Shown: piece by piece, positions 45,317-57,952 of the stretch
Layout: each line of letters starts with the position of its first letter
Position numbering within the stretch: the first letter of the stretch is position 1
Source: Acanthacorydalis orientalis
Taxonomy: Eukaryota > Arthropoda > Insecta > Megaloptera > Corydalidae
Assembly (NCBI GenBank): GCA_034766995.1
Contig: CM068317.1
Coordinates: 15,025,255 to 15,089,254, forward strand
DNA: 64,000 nucleotides
Direction: 5' to 3'
Made by a program: the position numbers and the translations under genes
Notes under the pieces: model-generated
The model's input: the letters and a program-made list of their open reading frames with translations, nothing else
Told to the model about the DNA's origin: nothing
The model's database searches: none

Positions 45317-45331
45317 TCTCTCTCTCCCTCC

Positions 45332-45392
<61 letters not shown>
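45317..45392. repeat. (CT)n(TA)n microsatellite
   Basis: CT tract passing into a TA tract next to the endonuclease relic. Confidence 0.9.
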
Positions 45393-45394
<2 letters not shown>

Positions 45395-45434
45395 AGTGGC
45401 ACCAAGGGAATGGAAAAAATTCAAAACTCAATAA

Positions 45435-46250
45435 TAAAATGAACTTTATTGAAGTGAGACTTCTTTAACCGCGTTGGTAGTAATGAGACCTTTAGAGTCC
45501 GAGACGAAAAAGCGTTACGGACGTTGTTAGGATGTGGAGTAAGGAGGGAGAGAGGATTGATCTGGCGCAGAAGCAGGTGACGGCTTAGTTAATATTGTTA
45601 CTCCGTTCATAGACATGATTGTTGCACAATCTAAGTTATTTGGTGCGACAGTGATAGCAGTTGGTGAATTCTGCGTTGTTGAGTGTAAAATGGAAGACGG
45701 AAAAACAATTGTAATTATAGCGATTTACATTCCTCCGAATCAAAAATGGATTACATAATCTACTTTATACACCGTTTATTAGAATTGCATACGCATGAAG
45801 ATGCAGCGTTCCAGGAAAGAGGAAAGGATAAACTACCAATGATTCTCAATAGGGATTTTAACGTCAATTTCGCACTACCACTTAATTTTCTGCGTGAAAA
45901 ACTTAACTATGAATACTAATACTATAATCCCAAGGACAATTTCGGGTACTATTATAGATGCTGTTTTTTTGCTATATATTCAAAACATACAATCTAAAAT
46001 ATACATTTCATATTTCAGTTAGCCCATAGTGTCAGTTATGCCAATTGAATATTCACTAGAAGAAATCATAAAATTGATGAAATATAATAAAATAAATATG
46101 TATTTTCTAACTCAATTCTTATAATTTTATATTTACTGCCTTCCTCTTATACAAAATTCCATCTTTTATCCTCTCTCCTATACTGATTCTTAAAATAACA
46201 ATAAACGAAGACGAAATCATCATGCATGGTATCATGCTCTTAAAACTCTT
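45435..46250 (+). pseudogene. Helitron-like endonuclease relic, copy 1
   Basis: Degraded endonuclease/exonuclease-phosphatase domain. Pieces: QSKLFGATVIAVGEFCVVEC (45634), KTIVIIAIYIPPNQKW (45700), LPMILNRDFNVNFALPL (45835; GDFN motif with Gly lost), TISGTIIDAVF (45940) and YSLEEIIKLM (46055). The TTIDAVF and 'SYF...KPIVSV' segments are those of the endonuclease carried by Helentron-type Helitrons in arthropods; a LINE origin is less likely because that domain's wording differs. A second copy lies at 59790-60610. No helicase part seen. Dead. Confidence 0.55.
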
Positions 46251-46619
46251 TACATTTCAATCTACGGCAAATAATTTTCAATTCTGTTGCGAATACTGTT
46301 GTTACACGTACACTTCTTTTTATAATTTTTTTACATACTATTGTTATGTATATCTATACCCACAAGTGGCATGAGCGGTCGATACCTGTCCACGACGCAG
46401 ATTATTGTAATGATTGCGAAATAAACGTTTTACAGTTGTAGCAGACTCGTGATTTTTGTAAAATGATTTCACATTGAAAGCTCGATGTGCACCGGACACT
46501 GGTCCATGTTTGTTAAATGGCCATGAATAACTAACAATTTATCACTTAATTTAACGTTCTCACTCGAGCGGTAAGTGAATAAGTCTGCTTTTAAAATTTC
46601 CCATTCCACTGGCACCTCG

Positions 46620-46654
<35 letters not shown>

Positions 46655-46657
<3 letters not shown>

Positions 46658-47480
46658 TGGGGTCCAAAAAATGTATACATGCACCGACGTACAAAATAGC
46701 TGCACAAAAGCTTTATTACTAAAATTATGCAGATGACTGTGTCATGTTTGTCTTTTACGATCATAAGAGGTGCTAAAAGTGGTCACAATTCACGTCCAGA
46801 CGCTTCTGGTTTCAATGAACTACTACACAAGCAACGTTGTCCAATCTTCCCACCGACATTGCTGCGCACAACATTTAAATTTTCCTCAAACCTCAACCAC
46901 TAACAATACTGGATTCTTCGAACAGGGTCGTCTTCATTCATGGCACGAAACAATCTTGGGTTGTAAACTTTCTATTTTGTTCTCTTAAGAATGCGTTGTA
47001 TGCTTGATCTGCTAACTCCTCTCATGAGCATATTGTTTGGTGTTTTTTTTATGGCGAGCGCGTAAATTGTTCCAATACTATAGCCGAAGAAGCTGAACTT
47101 ACTACTGTGAGAGACGTGTTGATTGTGCACATCACATACAGTGCCATCGGTTTCAAATTTATCACGAATGCGTGCAATTCTCAGACGTGTTGGAGGTTCT
47201 AGTTTAAATTCACGCCACCATTTTAGTTGTACTTCGTATACATTCTCAAATTTAAAATACCACTTCAAAACGGTCTTGCGTTGCTCGAATAACAACTGTG
47301 TCACTACCATTTTGTTTGACTGTCATACCAGTCACATTGTTGCTCTAGTATTCGTGTGATTAACGAAATCTTTTAATAGAACATCATACTTTATATTGTC
47401 GCTGTAAGTCGATTCAACAATGAAGAAAGTCCATAGGTAACCTCTATTAATGTGTGTATTCCTTTTTTTGAACCCCTCTG
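46655..47480 (-). mobile_element. Tc1/mariner-type element, deletion derivative
   Basis: Ends CAGTGGGGTCCAAAAAATGT and (complement) CAGAGGGGTTCAAAAAAAGG, flanked by TA (46653-46654, 47481-47482); the left side abuts a (TA)n tract (46621-46654). 826 bp containing only the DNA-binding half of a transposase. Confidence 0.85.
46930..47310 (-). pseudogene. Transposase DNA-binding domain, catalytic part lost
   Basis: The open frame 47310-46972 starts MVVTQLLFEQRKTVLKWYFK, continues VYEVQLKWWREFKLEPPTRL, ARIRDKFETDGTVCDVHNQH and ends RGVSRSSIQRILKRTK. The last segment is a helix-turn-helix; the whole resembles the N-terminus of a transposase common in ants and other insects. After a stop a remnant PRLFRA.NEDDP (46960-46925) follows, then the catalytic domain is deleted. 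The frame is intact for 112 codons, so a DNA-binding peptide could in principle be made. Confidence 0.7.
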
Positions 47481-47840
47481 TATATTGTGGTATACGTCGT
47501 ACAAACGAATTGAGTTATAGCTGTCTACGCAAACAAATATCATAGAACAAATACATTGTTCTAGAACAATCTAGAGAGCAATTACTAATAAACAGTCCGA
47601 TATAAAAAGGATGTTTGGACAGTTATCGACTGTATTTGTTCTGACAACAAACTGTATATCATACGCATAAAATTAGTCGATTGTATTTGTTCTGACAACA
47701 AATTAAATAATTAAATGTGATACAAGACACTTTTGGGCAAAGTATAATGTACCTTGGTGATAGAAGCTGAAAATCAATCATCAAGATCGACCATCGGGCA
47801 CCAAAGGGAACCGTCTTGGCAATCAGCGCCCGAGGGATAT

Positions 47841-47942
<102 letters not shown>

Positions 47943-48143
47943 CAACAGAAAGGTGTGCATATATTCAGATACACTAGTTATGAAAATTATTCAAGATTGT
48001 TTTCGCTATTCGCTATGAGATATTTAATAGATTGATGGAATTGTAGAACTATATATCTATCAGTAACTTCCGTTTCGTAGCAAACTGGAAATCAACCAGA
48101 AAATATAAAAATATATGTTTTCATAACAGAAAACTATATAATA

Positions 48144-48575
48144 CACGAGGGTACAATGATAAGTACCCGTGTTTGATAAGAAGATACACTTTTTTGAGCA
48201 AATTCTTTTTTGTTTTTCAAGGTTATCTCATTTTAGCTCGATGCATTTAATGAAAAGCATTTCCATTTATCTCAATCCCTTCCGAATAGTATTGTTTTGT
48301 CAAATATCTCAAAATAAGCATTCACTATAGCGATGATTTCCAAATTTCATGCAAATCTTTTCCTCCGCGCAATTCCTTCAAATTTGGAAGCAAAAAATCT
48401 GTAGAATATGCTGGATGTGGAAGCAATTCGTAGTGTAATTGATCCAATTTTGCCATCGAAATTGTCGATTTGTGTACCAGTGCATTGTCGTGAGGGAAGG
48501 GCACTTTTTTCTTTACCAAATGAGAACGTTTTTTCATGATTTCATCATTCAGCTGGTCCAATAATGATGCACAGG
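48144..48575 (-). mobile_element. mariner 3' part, family of element A
   Basis: The end CACGAGGGTACAATGATAAG after TA resembles the left end of element A (7597), so the terminal repeats match one family type. The 5' part beyond about 48575 is missing. Confidence 0.7.
48200..48561 (-). pseudogene. mariner transposase C-terminal part
   Basis: The open frame 48561-48325 reads MDQLNDEIMKKRSHLVKKKV, then FPHDNALVHKSTISMAKLDQ (second Asp) and ELLPHPAYSTDF. The third motif is broken: the family's SPDLAPSDFFLFPNL is represented by STDF..LLPNL after a deletion of a few codons that removes the third Asp. The tail continues in another frame to about 48200 (YFEIFDKTILFGRD). Confidence 0.75.
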
Positions 48576-49653
48576 CTCATAATACATCTTATTTGCTAAT
48601 AATAATAATAATATTTTATGTATTCTACAATCTAAAGCCTAATGACTTACTGATTAAAATATTCAAATCTTTTGTATTAATACAGAAAAAAATTAAATCA
48701 AATCGAATATTTTATTTTTAAATCAATTACATAATTGAAGCCTAATTGCTTGTAATACGTAAACATTTTAACTTTATTTTCATTACAAATATTGATATCG
48801 TTCTATCTTTTCCAATGATTTTTATTCAACTAAATTCAACTTGGCTGGTTATGTTAACAAATGTGTGGGTAGAACGCAAATATATCGAGTGCCGGGTACA
48901 AAATCTATAAACTAGGGTCTTTATCCTCGAATTCACTCGATGAAAGTTTTACACGGGTTGATCATATATGTAGGTACAAATTCGTGTAGAACTGTAAAAT
49001 TGATTCTCCAGATGCAAACAAATTTGTCTCTTGTGGACCGTAGCCGATTCGAATAGTAAGAGAATGTCGTAACTACATCCATACAAGTTTAATATCTTAA
49101 CCATTGGGGACATTCTGTACATCAAATTTCCCTACCGGCAACATTAAATTGTGTAGTTAATTTTATTATTACTAAAGTAATGTTTTGTAATTGAATTAAT
49201 TAAGATCGAATATAAATTTTTACATAATAATAGTTTTGTTCAATGTTCGAATCGTTAAAACTTAAAAATTAGGTTTTAATGCTAGAACATTATGTAAAAA
49301 TTATGTTCAAATAATATAATAAAGTAAAGCAACATACTTTATAATCATTAAATAAAAGAATAAAAATCATGGTTTATATTTACAGTAGAAAATTATTGAA
49401 TACAATTTCCAAAAAATAATTAAAAATTACATTAATTATTAACATTTACTATTTCTCATACTTTCATACTGTTAATAAAAATAACATTCAAACTAAACGA
49501 TTATTGATTGAATACCAACATTCAAATTTTTGATACTATTAATTATACTCAGTAAAATAAACATTTTAAAAAGAAAAAAATGTTATTTCAATCATTTGTC
49601 ATCAATAAAACTTTTTGGTTTGAGTGTTTTAAATAAATCAATAAAAATAAATA
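48576..49653. other. No gene seen
   Basis: AT-rich; a less AT-rich patch at 48850-49140 contains GAGTGCCGGGTAC and CTACCGGCAAC but no frame or verifiable element end. Confidence 0.4.
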
Positions 49654-49661
49654 CTGTGCAG

Positions 49662-50030
49662 CTGGGGTTCTCAATCTGGAGACATATGGCCCTCAGAGGA
49701 GCATAGAATATTCTAGTGAGCTACAAGTGAAAATCACGTAAAAGGGGGGCTATGGAACGAGATATAGAGGCTATAGAGAGAAGTGAGAAATGAAGAAAAC
49801 AGAGAAGTGACCGAGAAAAGAAGGGTCACATTGATTGAGAAATACTTAAAGTGTAATTTTTTATTTAATTATTATATTTAACATAAATTATATAAAATTA
49901 TAATACAACATGTTTTGTTCACAAACAAAACATTTAAATAACTATCTATCTACCGGTAGGACAGGAAGGGCACAGAAGGGAAACCAGGTAAGAAGGTAGC
50001 CATGGTCGGAAAAAAGTTTGAGAAACACTG
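49662..50030. mobile_element. 369-bp hAT MITE
   Basis: Left end CTGGGGTTCTCAATC and right end (complement) CAGTGTTTCTCAAAC, the classical hAT terminal type. Flanked by CTGTGCAG (49654-49661) and CTGTACAG (50031-50038), an 8-bp duplication with one mismatch. Purine-rich interior, no frame. Confidence 0.8.
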
Positions 50031-50137
50031 CTGTACAGTATTCTGAAATATTTCTCTTTAATAATGTTGAACCGTTTATATTGATTTATTATTTTATTTT
50101 GTTATTATAAAATATGTTGCTTTACTGTAATATATTA

Positions 50138-50709
50138 TTAGGGCGGTAGGAAAATAATTGCGGTTTTTATTTTCTGAATTGTAACTTTAATTTTTTTTGA
50201 TGAAAGTGTAATTTCATCGTGCTCATGTTATATATCATTTTAAAATGTATTTTTCAGTCTGTATTTTTGTAACATCGACTATGACTTTATTATTAATTTT
50301 GCTTGAAGTTGGGCTATTGAATTAAAGATGAAAAAAAAGTAAAGTAAACAGCATTTTTCTATGAGTTCAAAGCAGGTGGTAAAGCAACAGAAACTGCTTG
50401 AAAACTAAACGATGCTTTGTTGTGGGTACTGTTAAGGAAGGTATGGTGCAATGTGATTCTAAAATTTTCATGTTGTGGTCGAGAGCCTTGAAGATGAAGT
50501 AAGTCGCAGGCGTCTTTCAGTTCATAACGACCAACTGAAAGCGTTAGTTGAATCATAACCACGCACAACAATTCAAGAGCTTACACAAAAGTTTGACGTT
50601 AGTCATCCAATAGTTCTGCATCAGTTAAAACAGCTATAAAAATCAAAAAAGACAAAAATGTATATGAATTTAAAGGTCATAAACAGCAATTATTTTCCTA
50701 TCAACCTAA
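50138..50709 (+). mobile_element. mariner deletion derivative, copy 3
   Basis: Ends TTAGGGCGGTAGGAAAATAA and (complement) TTAGGTTGATAGGAAAATAA. Only copy of the family on the plus strand; keeps YEFKAGGKATETA near 50365, LEDE.SRRRLSVHNDQLKAL near 50480 and the second helix-turn-helix to 50630. 572 bp. Confidence 0.8.
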
Positions 50710-52030
50710 CATTTCAGGTATACATTCATTTTTTACGAAACAAAATGTAAAACTATAGTTGTGTTAATGTATATTATTATTCTGCATTATTATTTAGTAA
50801 GTATCTTATATTAAACAATTTAAATTGTTTCTTTCAATTATTAATCAGAAATAAATATTCAAAAAACAAAAAACAATATTTTAAATTCTTCTACAACCCA
50901 TTCAAAACTGTGACTCAGAATCTTGACGAGCTAAACGCCACATTATTATAATAAATATTTTATATCGCTCTTCTTTATTTACTTGAAATTAATTTCATTT
51001 GTAAGTTTATTATGTTATAATAATTCAAGTCTATATTTTAATAAAATCTATAGTGTTCTATTATTATAAATACTATAAATATTAATAAATACTCCATACT
51101 TATAACTTTGACTAATTCTAATAAGAATTTCATTCATTTTTATATTAAATTTATACATTTTTTTTATTATGTATTAATTTTCTACGCACATTTTTTTTGA
51201 ACAGATACTTGCTCTTCATATAAATTACTTAAGATAATTACACTTAGCTTGATTTTTTTTAAATAAAACTGACTGATTCTAGGTTACATTTAGTTTAGAC
51301 TTGATGATAAAAATGTCTGTTAATTACAATAGAACTCTTCTGAATAATGCGGCAGACCAAATATCTCTTGAGATTTTTAAATCGTTCCCTGAAGAACAGT
51401 ACCATCTCTGTTGAGCATCGTTACTCTAGACAAGCTACATATAGTCTCTTGTTTTTATTTTGTAAAATATACTTGTACAACAGTTGAAAATAATACTGAA
51501 ACAATCAACCTAACTTCAAATCGAGATTTTATCGACTGGTGGTACAATTGCTAGTAAACTTACAACAAAAAAGTTTTGTTATTTTTACGTATATTGCTTC
51601 TATCTGAATTGCTTTTTTTATTATTCGAAGTTAAAAGTGCGAAACCTATTTTTAAAGATAGTAAATAAAAATAGTTATTTTACTTGCGTTATTATATAGC
51701 ATTAATTGCTCCGTATCTTATATTTTATAATTTATATTAGTGTTAACATCTTAAATTGAAATTATTTGAAGTTGTCTTCTCAAAACAGACAAAATTTAAT
51801 TTTTACTTTATGATTTTTTGTGTTTATAATTTTATTGCTGAGTATCTTGATTATACGAGTAGAAGAAGTTGAAGATTAAACTCGTAGAAGTTAGTTGAAG
51901 TCTTTAAACATGTGAAACAATATTGTAGTTTATTTCTTACACAGTTTATATTTATTTACATGGTAGATATATATGTTGTTTTTTCTTTAGTAAATTTATG
52001 TGTTTGTACTAAAAACTTAAAGTAAATACA
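50710..52030. other. AT-rich stretch, no gene seen
   Basis: No coding-like frame or element end recognised. Confidence 0.5.
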
Positions 52031-52276
52031 CACATGTATGTGTCTGAAGAATATCTACACATATATACATATGTACATACATACGTACATATATATATAT
52101 ATATATATATATAACTTCTGGAGTTTTTCTGTGCCTAACAATATACATGTACAAAAAGTTTTATTTAATCATGGTTTGTTTATTTATTCACCCAAAATAA
52201 ATACAAACATAAACTTTCACTATTCAATATTCAGTTCACGTTTTTTACTTCACACAATTCTTTTTTTCGTTCTGAC

Positions 52277-52802
52277 TAGGTTGGTAGACAAATAATTGCG
52301 AATGATGACCTTCAAATTTATATAAATTTATTAATTTAAGTAGTTTTACGTGGTCCAGAACTGTTGGACGACTAACGCCTAACTTTTGTGTAAGCTTTAG
52401 AATTGTTGTGCGTGGTTCCGATTCAATTAACACCTTCAGTTGGTCGTTATGAACTGAAGAAGGACGCTTGAGACCTTTTCGTCCTCACCACGAAATTTTT
52501 GGAACCACAATACCCACACCAAAAGCATCGGTTAGTTTACGAGTAGTTTCTGATACTTTATCACCCCTTTTGAACTTATACAAAAAAAATGCTCTTATTT
52601 GTTTCTATTACATTTTTAATTCAATAGTTCAATTTAAATCAAAATTAATATCAAAGTCAAATTTGATGTTACTAAAATACAGATCGAAAAATGCTCTTTA
52701 AAATGATATTAACATGAACACGATGACATAACATTTGCATTGCAAAAAAAGTAAGGTTAGAGAAATCAAACAAAAACCGCAATTATTTTCCTACCAACCT
52801 TA
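52277..52802 (-). mobile_element. mariner deletion derivative, copy 4
   Basis: Left end CTAGGTTGGTAGACAAATAA, right end (complement) TAAGGTTGGTAGGAAAATAA. Retains the second helix-turn-helix (LTQKLGVSRPTVLDHVK, 52433-52330) and a decayed N-terminus. Same internal junction after the helix-turn-helix as copy 1. Confidence 0.8.
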
Positions 52803-53309
52803 TATTTAGAACTCTATCAACTCACGAATATTTAGTATTCGGAATTCTTTTACGACTTCCAATCTTGTGTACTCACATTACTGCTATCACCTTTAGTCCA
52901 ACGATGACTAATTTGACTAGTATGAAAGTAAAACATTTGGAAGTCTTTCACAGGAACGAGTACAAGATCTGGAGATCATGACTAGCATTGGTCAAATTAA
53001 TTGAAGCATTCATTGAGTGAATGATTTTCTTTATGTAGTGGCGCAATTTTCTATTGCTAACTTTCAACGTGGCCGTATTCTCTATGTCAGTGAATTCACA
53101 AGGCGTACACAAATGTAATCTCTTACTGGATCTCTGAAAATTTTCAATTTGTATTAAATTAACTTTTTACAATTTTATGGAACAGTGCAGAATTATAAGG
53201 CCTGGCATTTAAAAATTTCTACAAATTTCAAACTTCTCCTTCTAGGAAATTTTATAACTGTTATACTTTTTTGGATTTCTTTTATTCCTGTTCTGCTATT
53301 ATCTCTGTT

Positions 53310-53312
53310 GCC

Positions 53313-53370
<58 letters not shown>

Positions 53371-53406
53371 TGATATAGATATATATATACATATATATAT
53401 ATATCA
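53310..53406. repeat. (TA)n microsatellite
   Basis: TA tracts with CATATA and GATATAGATA interruptions. Confidence 0.85.
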
Positions 53407-53639
53407 AATGGTCACATACTATCAAAAATATTATAAATGTGAATAAACATGTTAAACATTTTAAATGAGATTTTTACAATAAAATATTATTAATGTATAA
53501 AATATTATATGTATACTGTATATACAATTTACATCAATATTGTATACAGAATGTACATGTTTCAGTCCATGTAATGAAATATTTACGAAGTGTCAATAAA
53601 ATATTAAAAAAATAGATGACCTATATTTTTTTAAATAAA

Positions 53640-54262
53640 AAATTATCATTTTGAAATTTTGCGTAAGAAAGTGTAGAACAAACTTCGTAACGACGATTTT
53701 TCGGTTTTCATACAGTTCGTGCGGCACCCATTTGTCAAGATTTCTTCATTTTCCTAGATGTTTTAAGTGGTTCAGAACTGTTGGATAACTAAAGTCTAAT
53801 TTTTGTGCAAGTTCTCGAATTTTTGTGTGTAGTTCTGATTCAACTAGCGTCTACGGTTGGTCCTTATGAAGTGAAGAATAACGCCCGCGACCTTCTTCAT
53901 CTTCAAGGCTCTCGTCCCCAACACGACATTTTTGGAACCACCATTGCACTGTACGTTCCTTAACAGTATCCACACCGAAAGCATCATTTAGTTTACGAAC
54001 AGTTTTTCTCACTTTTACCACCCGTTTTGAATTCGTACAAAAAATTGCTCTTATTTGCTTCTTTTACATCTTTAATTCAGAAATTCAATTTGAAGCAAAA
54101 TTAAAAATAAAACCAAAGTCGATGTTACCAAAATACAACCTGAAAAATGTACTTTAAAATGATATTAACATGAACACGATGAAATGACACTTTCATTGAA
54201 AAAAGTTAAGGTTAGAATTCAGAAAACAAAAACCGTAATTATTTTCCTACCAACGTAATAGA
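53640..54262 (-). mobile_element. mariner family copy 5, longer internal remnant
   Basis: The right end (complement) TTACGTTGGTAGGAAAATAA matches the family. Unlike the other copies, coding homology continues past the helix-turn-helix: VLNHLKHLGK.RNLDKWVPHEL (53790-53705), followed by a decayed stretch. It therefore derives from a fuller element and lacks the shared deletion junction. Left end not found. It also shows the empty TTAA site at 53957. Confidence 0.75.
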
Positions 54263-54701
54263 TGAATTGAATTTAAATTACCATTAGTATCATAGAAGTA
54301 ATGTTGTTAATAAATCCAACTGGAAGCAAAAATAATTCAAATGTGCATTGTTTTCATGAAAATAAATTTTATAAATTATATAAAGTTTATACATTGTCTG
54401 AAGTGAAATAGTACACAAATATCTGATAATTTAATTACAAAATATGATTTATTCTTAGAATAGTTTTCATATTGTAAATAAAAATGTTACAGTATATAAT
54501 AATAAGAAAAATTGAACAATTTAAAATATACGAAGAACATTTAATTAGTGAATATCAATTTCAAACTAATAATACTTGTTCATATTCTGATATAAGAATT
54601 TATTCGTTGGCATGTACAGAATGTGATGATAAAAGAGAACAATATTTAATTTATTAAAAGAAAATATGAACGCTGTCGACAATATATATATATATATATA
54701 A

Positions 54702-54748
<47 letters not shown>

Positions 54749-55313
54749 GATATAACAGATATCTCAAAGAGTATGCCCTACTATTTGAAGGATATTGATT
54801 GATGAATGACTGCTTGATGTGTATAAGAAGACATCACGATGTTCTTGTTTACCGAACTTGTCTGATAGCCACTGTGTGGGTAATGAAAAATTCTCTGTGC
54901 TCATCTGATGTCGATATTGGATAGAGTTTTCAGCAATTCGTTCTCTACGTGTTTGGATTTTACCGAAATAGACATAAAAGAATTGTTGACCGATTTCGAT
55001 GATTGAGAAAGAACAGAATCATAAAAAACTTATCTTATTTATAATTGATTTATGTGCAAATATCGAGACAAATAGTATTAAATAATTTTAAAAAATACAC
55101 GTATTTATAAAAAATATCATTTTATTTGCAAATGTCCATCAGGATACTCTTGTACCTTTTTGGGATTTATTTAACAATTTTTATATTTGAAGTGAAAATA
55201 TTTCATTGTCTTTCTAGGACGTTTATAATACTCTTTGTGTATTATAAAACTTCAGTAGTATAACAACAATAATAATTACATAATATCAGAAATTTTTGCC
55301 CGTAAAGTTTCGT
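54263..55313. other. No gene seen; (TA)n tract
   Basis: AT-rich, with a (TA)n tract at 54681-54747. Nothing else supported. Confidence 0.5.
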
Positions 55314-55317
55314 TTAA

Positions 55318-55563
55318 CCCTTTCCTTACTAACGGGATACATATATCCCACCGATTTTCAAAAATTCCTATCTGGGAAATAATTTACAAAGTGAACCTAC
55401 TATAATAATACTGATAGAACAAAACTTTCCATAACTACATTTTTTATACAAGATGTCGGAAAATTCTTCGACAATAATTTTGACCAATTTTAACTACCCC
55501 TTAATGTAACTAATTACCATTTGCCGAAATTAATCAAAACAGAAAGAGGACGTTTTCAAAGGG
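55318..55563. mobile_element. 246-bp TTAA MITE (piggyBac-like)
   Basis: Flanked by TTAA (55314-55317, 55564-55567). Left end CCCTTTCCTTACTAACGGG; right end (complement) CCCTTTGAAAACG. The palindrome GGGATACATATATCCC lies 20 bp inside. No frame. Size and target site fit a piggyBac-type MITE. Confidence 0.65.
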
Positions 55564-55751
55564 TTAAAATTTTCAAGAATAATAATCCGATAATCAATTT
55601 TCGACATTGTTAACATTTTGTTGCACTTATTAAATTCATACTCTTCGCTTACCGAAAAGACACACTTAAACTTTTATTTTGTGCACCTTTTTATTAATAT
55701 CGGTCTATCTCTGTTATTTGAACATGCTGCAAAATTTTTATAGCTCCCTAA

Positions 55752-55786
<35 letters not shown>

Positions 55787-56354
55787 TGCACCTGTTTTAT
55801 GCGAGGAAGCGTACATGCTTACGTATGCTTATATGTTTGTATCTGTATCAATATGATTACACACGCCTATGAATCAAAAGCAAATACATAATCAATACTC
55901 AGTTATTACTTACAGGATATTATTTCACTGACTCCGTGTTCTATGTATCTCCGTTTAGTGTTACAATATCTATTCATACGGAACCGATCGTTCACCGGTA
56001 CATAGAACATGCTTGATGGAAAATAATGCGTGCTTAACGAGGAATGAAACAATTCACATACACACATACATAATAGAAAGACTTACACACATTATGTATA
56101 TATATATATATACATGCAATTTTATTTATGTGTGTGTGTGTGATTGATTTGCGCGTATCGAGTAAACAGGTATTGTGGTCTAATCACATTTTTCGCCGAA
56201 GGGAGGTTCTGAAACAAAATATAAATTGTGGATCGATTCAATATGGTAGTATTTGATGAAAGTGTATAATTAGAAGGTAAATCGAAAAATATTAGGTGTA
56301 TATTTCCCTCAAGTACAATTTACCTTAAGTTCATTAAATTATATATAATATATA

Positions 56355-56950
56355 TTGGGTTAATACATAAATTCGTAGCATTTTTATTAAATTTAAAATT
56401 ATTTTTTTTAAATAAACAAAATACATAAAGCAATCAATAATATATTCTCTTCCATTGCTTACGATTACCTTCCAACGGTCTGTCAGTTTTTCAATTTCAC
56501 GCCTGAAGAAGTTCAGTGGTATGGAAGAGAAGTCGTCAAACCATTTTTGAAGAGTAGCGTTATTATTAAAGGACATTTCTCGGAGATTGTTGTGTTGAGA
56601 GCGGAAAAGATGAAAATCCAGGTCGTTTTTCTTGAATTTCGACCTCAATGCGATCGAGTTGTTGGCAATAAACCTCGGCAGTATTGCAGTATTGATGTGA
56701 AACATAGTGAGTTGAAGCGTTTCAACGGTCTTCATCAAAGTCGGGTGGTCTTTCTGAACGTAGAGAAGCATTCATGTGAATAGTCCTATTTGAGAAGAGA
56801 AAACCATTTTCGCGCCGTACTTTCCCCGATGATGTTCTTCCACTAAATGTCACAAATGGTTTTAGCTGCCTGTGATGCCTTAACTCCTCGGTTAAACTCA
56901 AACGAAAGGATATGTTGGAAATGTTCGTTTTTTTGTACTTGGCACTCAAT
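56355..56950 (-). mobile_element. mariner 3' part
   Basis: The end TTGGGTTAATACATAAATTC after TA (56353-56354) is a mariner-type terminal repeat. The 5' end was not found. Confidence 0.7.
56440..56950 (-). pseudogene. mariner transposase relic
   Basis: AEVYCQQLDRIEVEIQEK (about 56690-56640) marks the middle of a mariner transposase. The frame 56771-56334 then holds DLDFHLFRSQHNNLREMSFN (third motif region, SD changed), WFDDFSSIPLNFFRREIEKL and TDRWKVIVSNGREYIIDCF, the usual C-terminus with its stop lost. The second Asp motif has been deleted. The N-terminal frame (56949-56722) is decayed. Confidence 0.75.
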
Positions 56951-57121
56951 TTTTCCTAACTAACCCTTAACACAAACTTTCTATAAATTGAAAAATTCAA
57001 GAAGTATTAAATAAAACAATAATTTAATATTAAAATGACATTAATATATGTCAAACTGATTTTCTTCCAAAGTACTATTCCATTGGAAAACAAAAACTCT
57101 ACGAACTCATTCATCAATTTA

Positions 57122-57184
<63 letters not shown>

Positions 57185-57262
57185 ATATATTATATATTAT
57201 ATATTTTATTATATTATTTTTTTATAAATATATATATATATATATAAATATATATATATATT
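57122..57262. repeat. (TA)n microsatellite block
   Basis: Long TA tract degraded by TATTATATAT and TTTT interruptions. Confidence 0.85.
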
Positions 57263-57264
57263 TG

Positions 57265-57415
57265 TAAACTCGTCTGAAAAGTATCTGGCCACTGGCCATC
57301 TGGAGTTCATTATTAGACCCAAAATGCCATTTGGGTAATGGGAGACCAAATTGTTCGAATTTTTTTAATCGTGAGGAATCAGAATGCTTCTAGTTACTAT
57401 AACTACTACTACTAC

Positions 57416-57446
<31 letters not shown>

Positions 57447-57770
57447 ATATATTTTCTACTACTATTACTACTTTTTTGATCTCGAAAACATAATGAGACA
57501 CTCACGTCTCGTCTCCGACGACTATGCGATTCAAAAAAAAACCCCGATCCATTCGTTTTAAGTTGTTTCACATACCCGTTGGCTAAATCAACACGTTTCA
57601 ATCTCTCTTCCGGCGACAGATTGTGTGAAATCTAACGAACACAGATTCGAAACATTAAAAAGTTTATCTCAATTTTCATAGGAAATGTTAATTCTTTTAT
57701 CCAGTTGTCGAAGTGTAATTCGTCTGTCTTCATCCAAGATTTCCTATACGTAAGAAATTTGATCAAGTAT
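57265..57770 (-). pseudogene. mariner transposase relic, first catalytic motif
   Basis: Minus-strand pieces: EDRRITLRQLDKRINIS (about 57740-57690), a decayed linker, then FFLNRIVVGDET.VSHYVFEI (57535-57480), the first-Asp motif of mariner with the Trp turned to a stop. Directly behind it a (TG)n and (CTA)n microsatellite (57400-57450) has grown into the gene. The left border (57265, TTGTAAACTCGTCTGAAAAG) may be the element end. Confidence 0.6.
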
Positions 57771-57952
57771 TGTCAAATATGTGGGCTGACAGTCTTGGAT
57801 TATTTATGACAGATTCTTACCCTTATTTGGATCATTTTTGTCACTTGAATACTACAATTTTTTATACGCTTTTCACCATAAGCTTCACTTATTACATTAA
57901 AATTTTAAACTACTTAAAAAGTAACAAACATAATGTCGTTCATGATGTAAAA

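Noticed and set aside
48850..49145. Possible TTAA element (TTAACC...CGGCAACATTAA)
   Set aside because: The candidate ends do not form inverted repeats.
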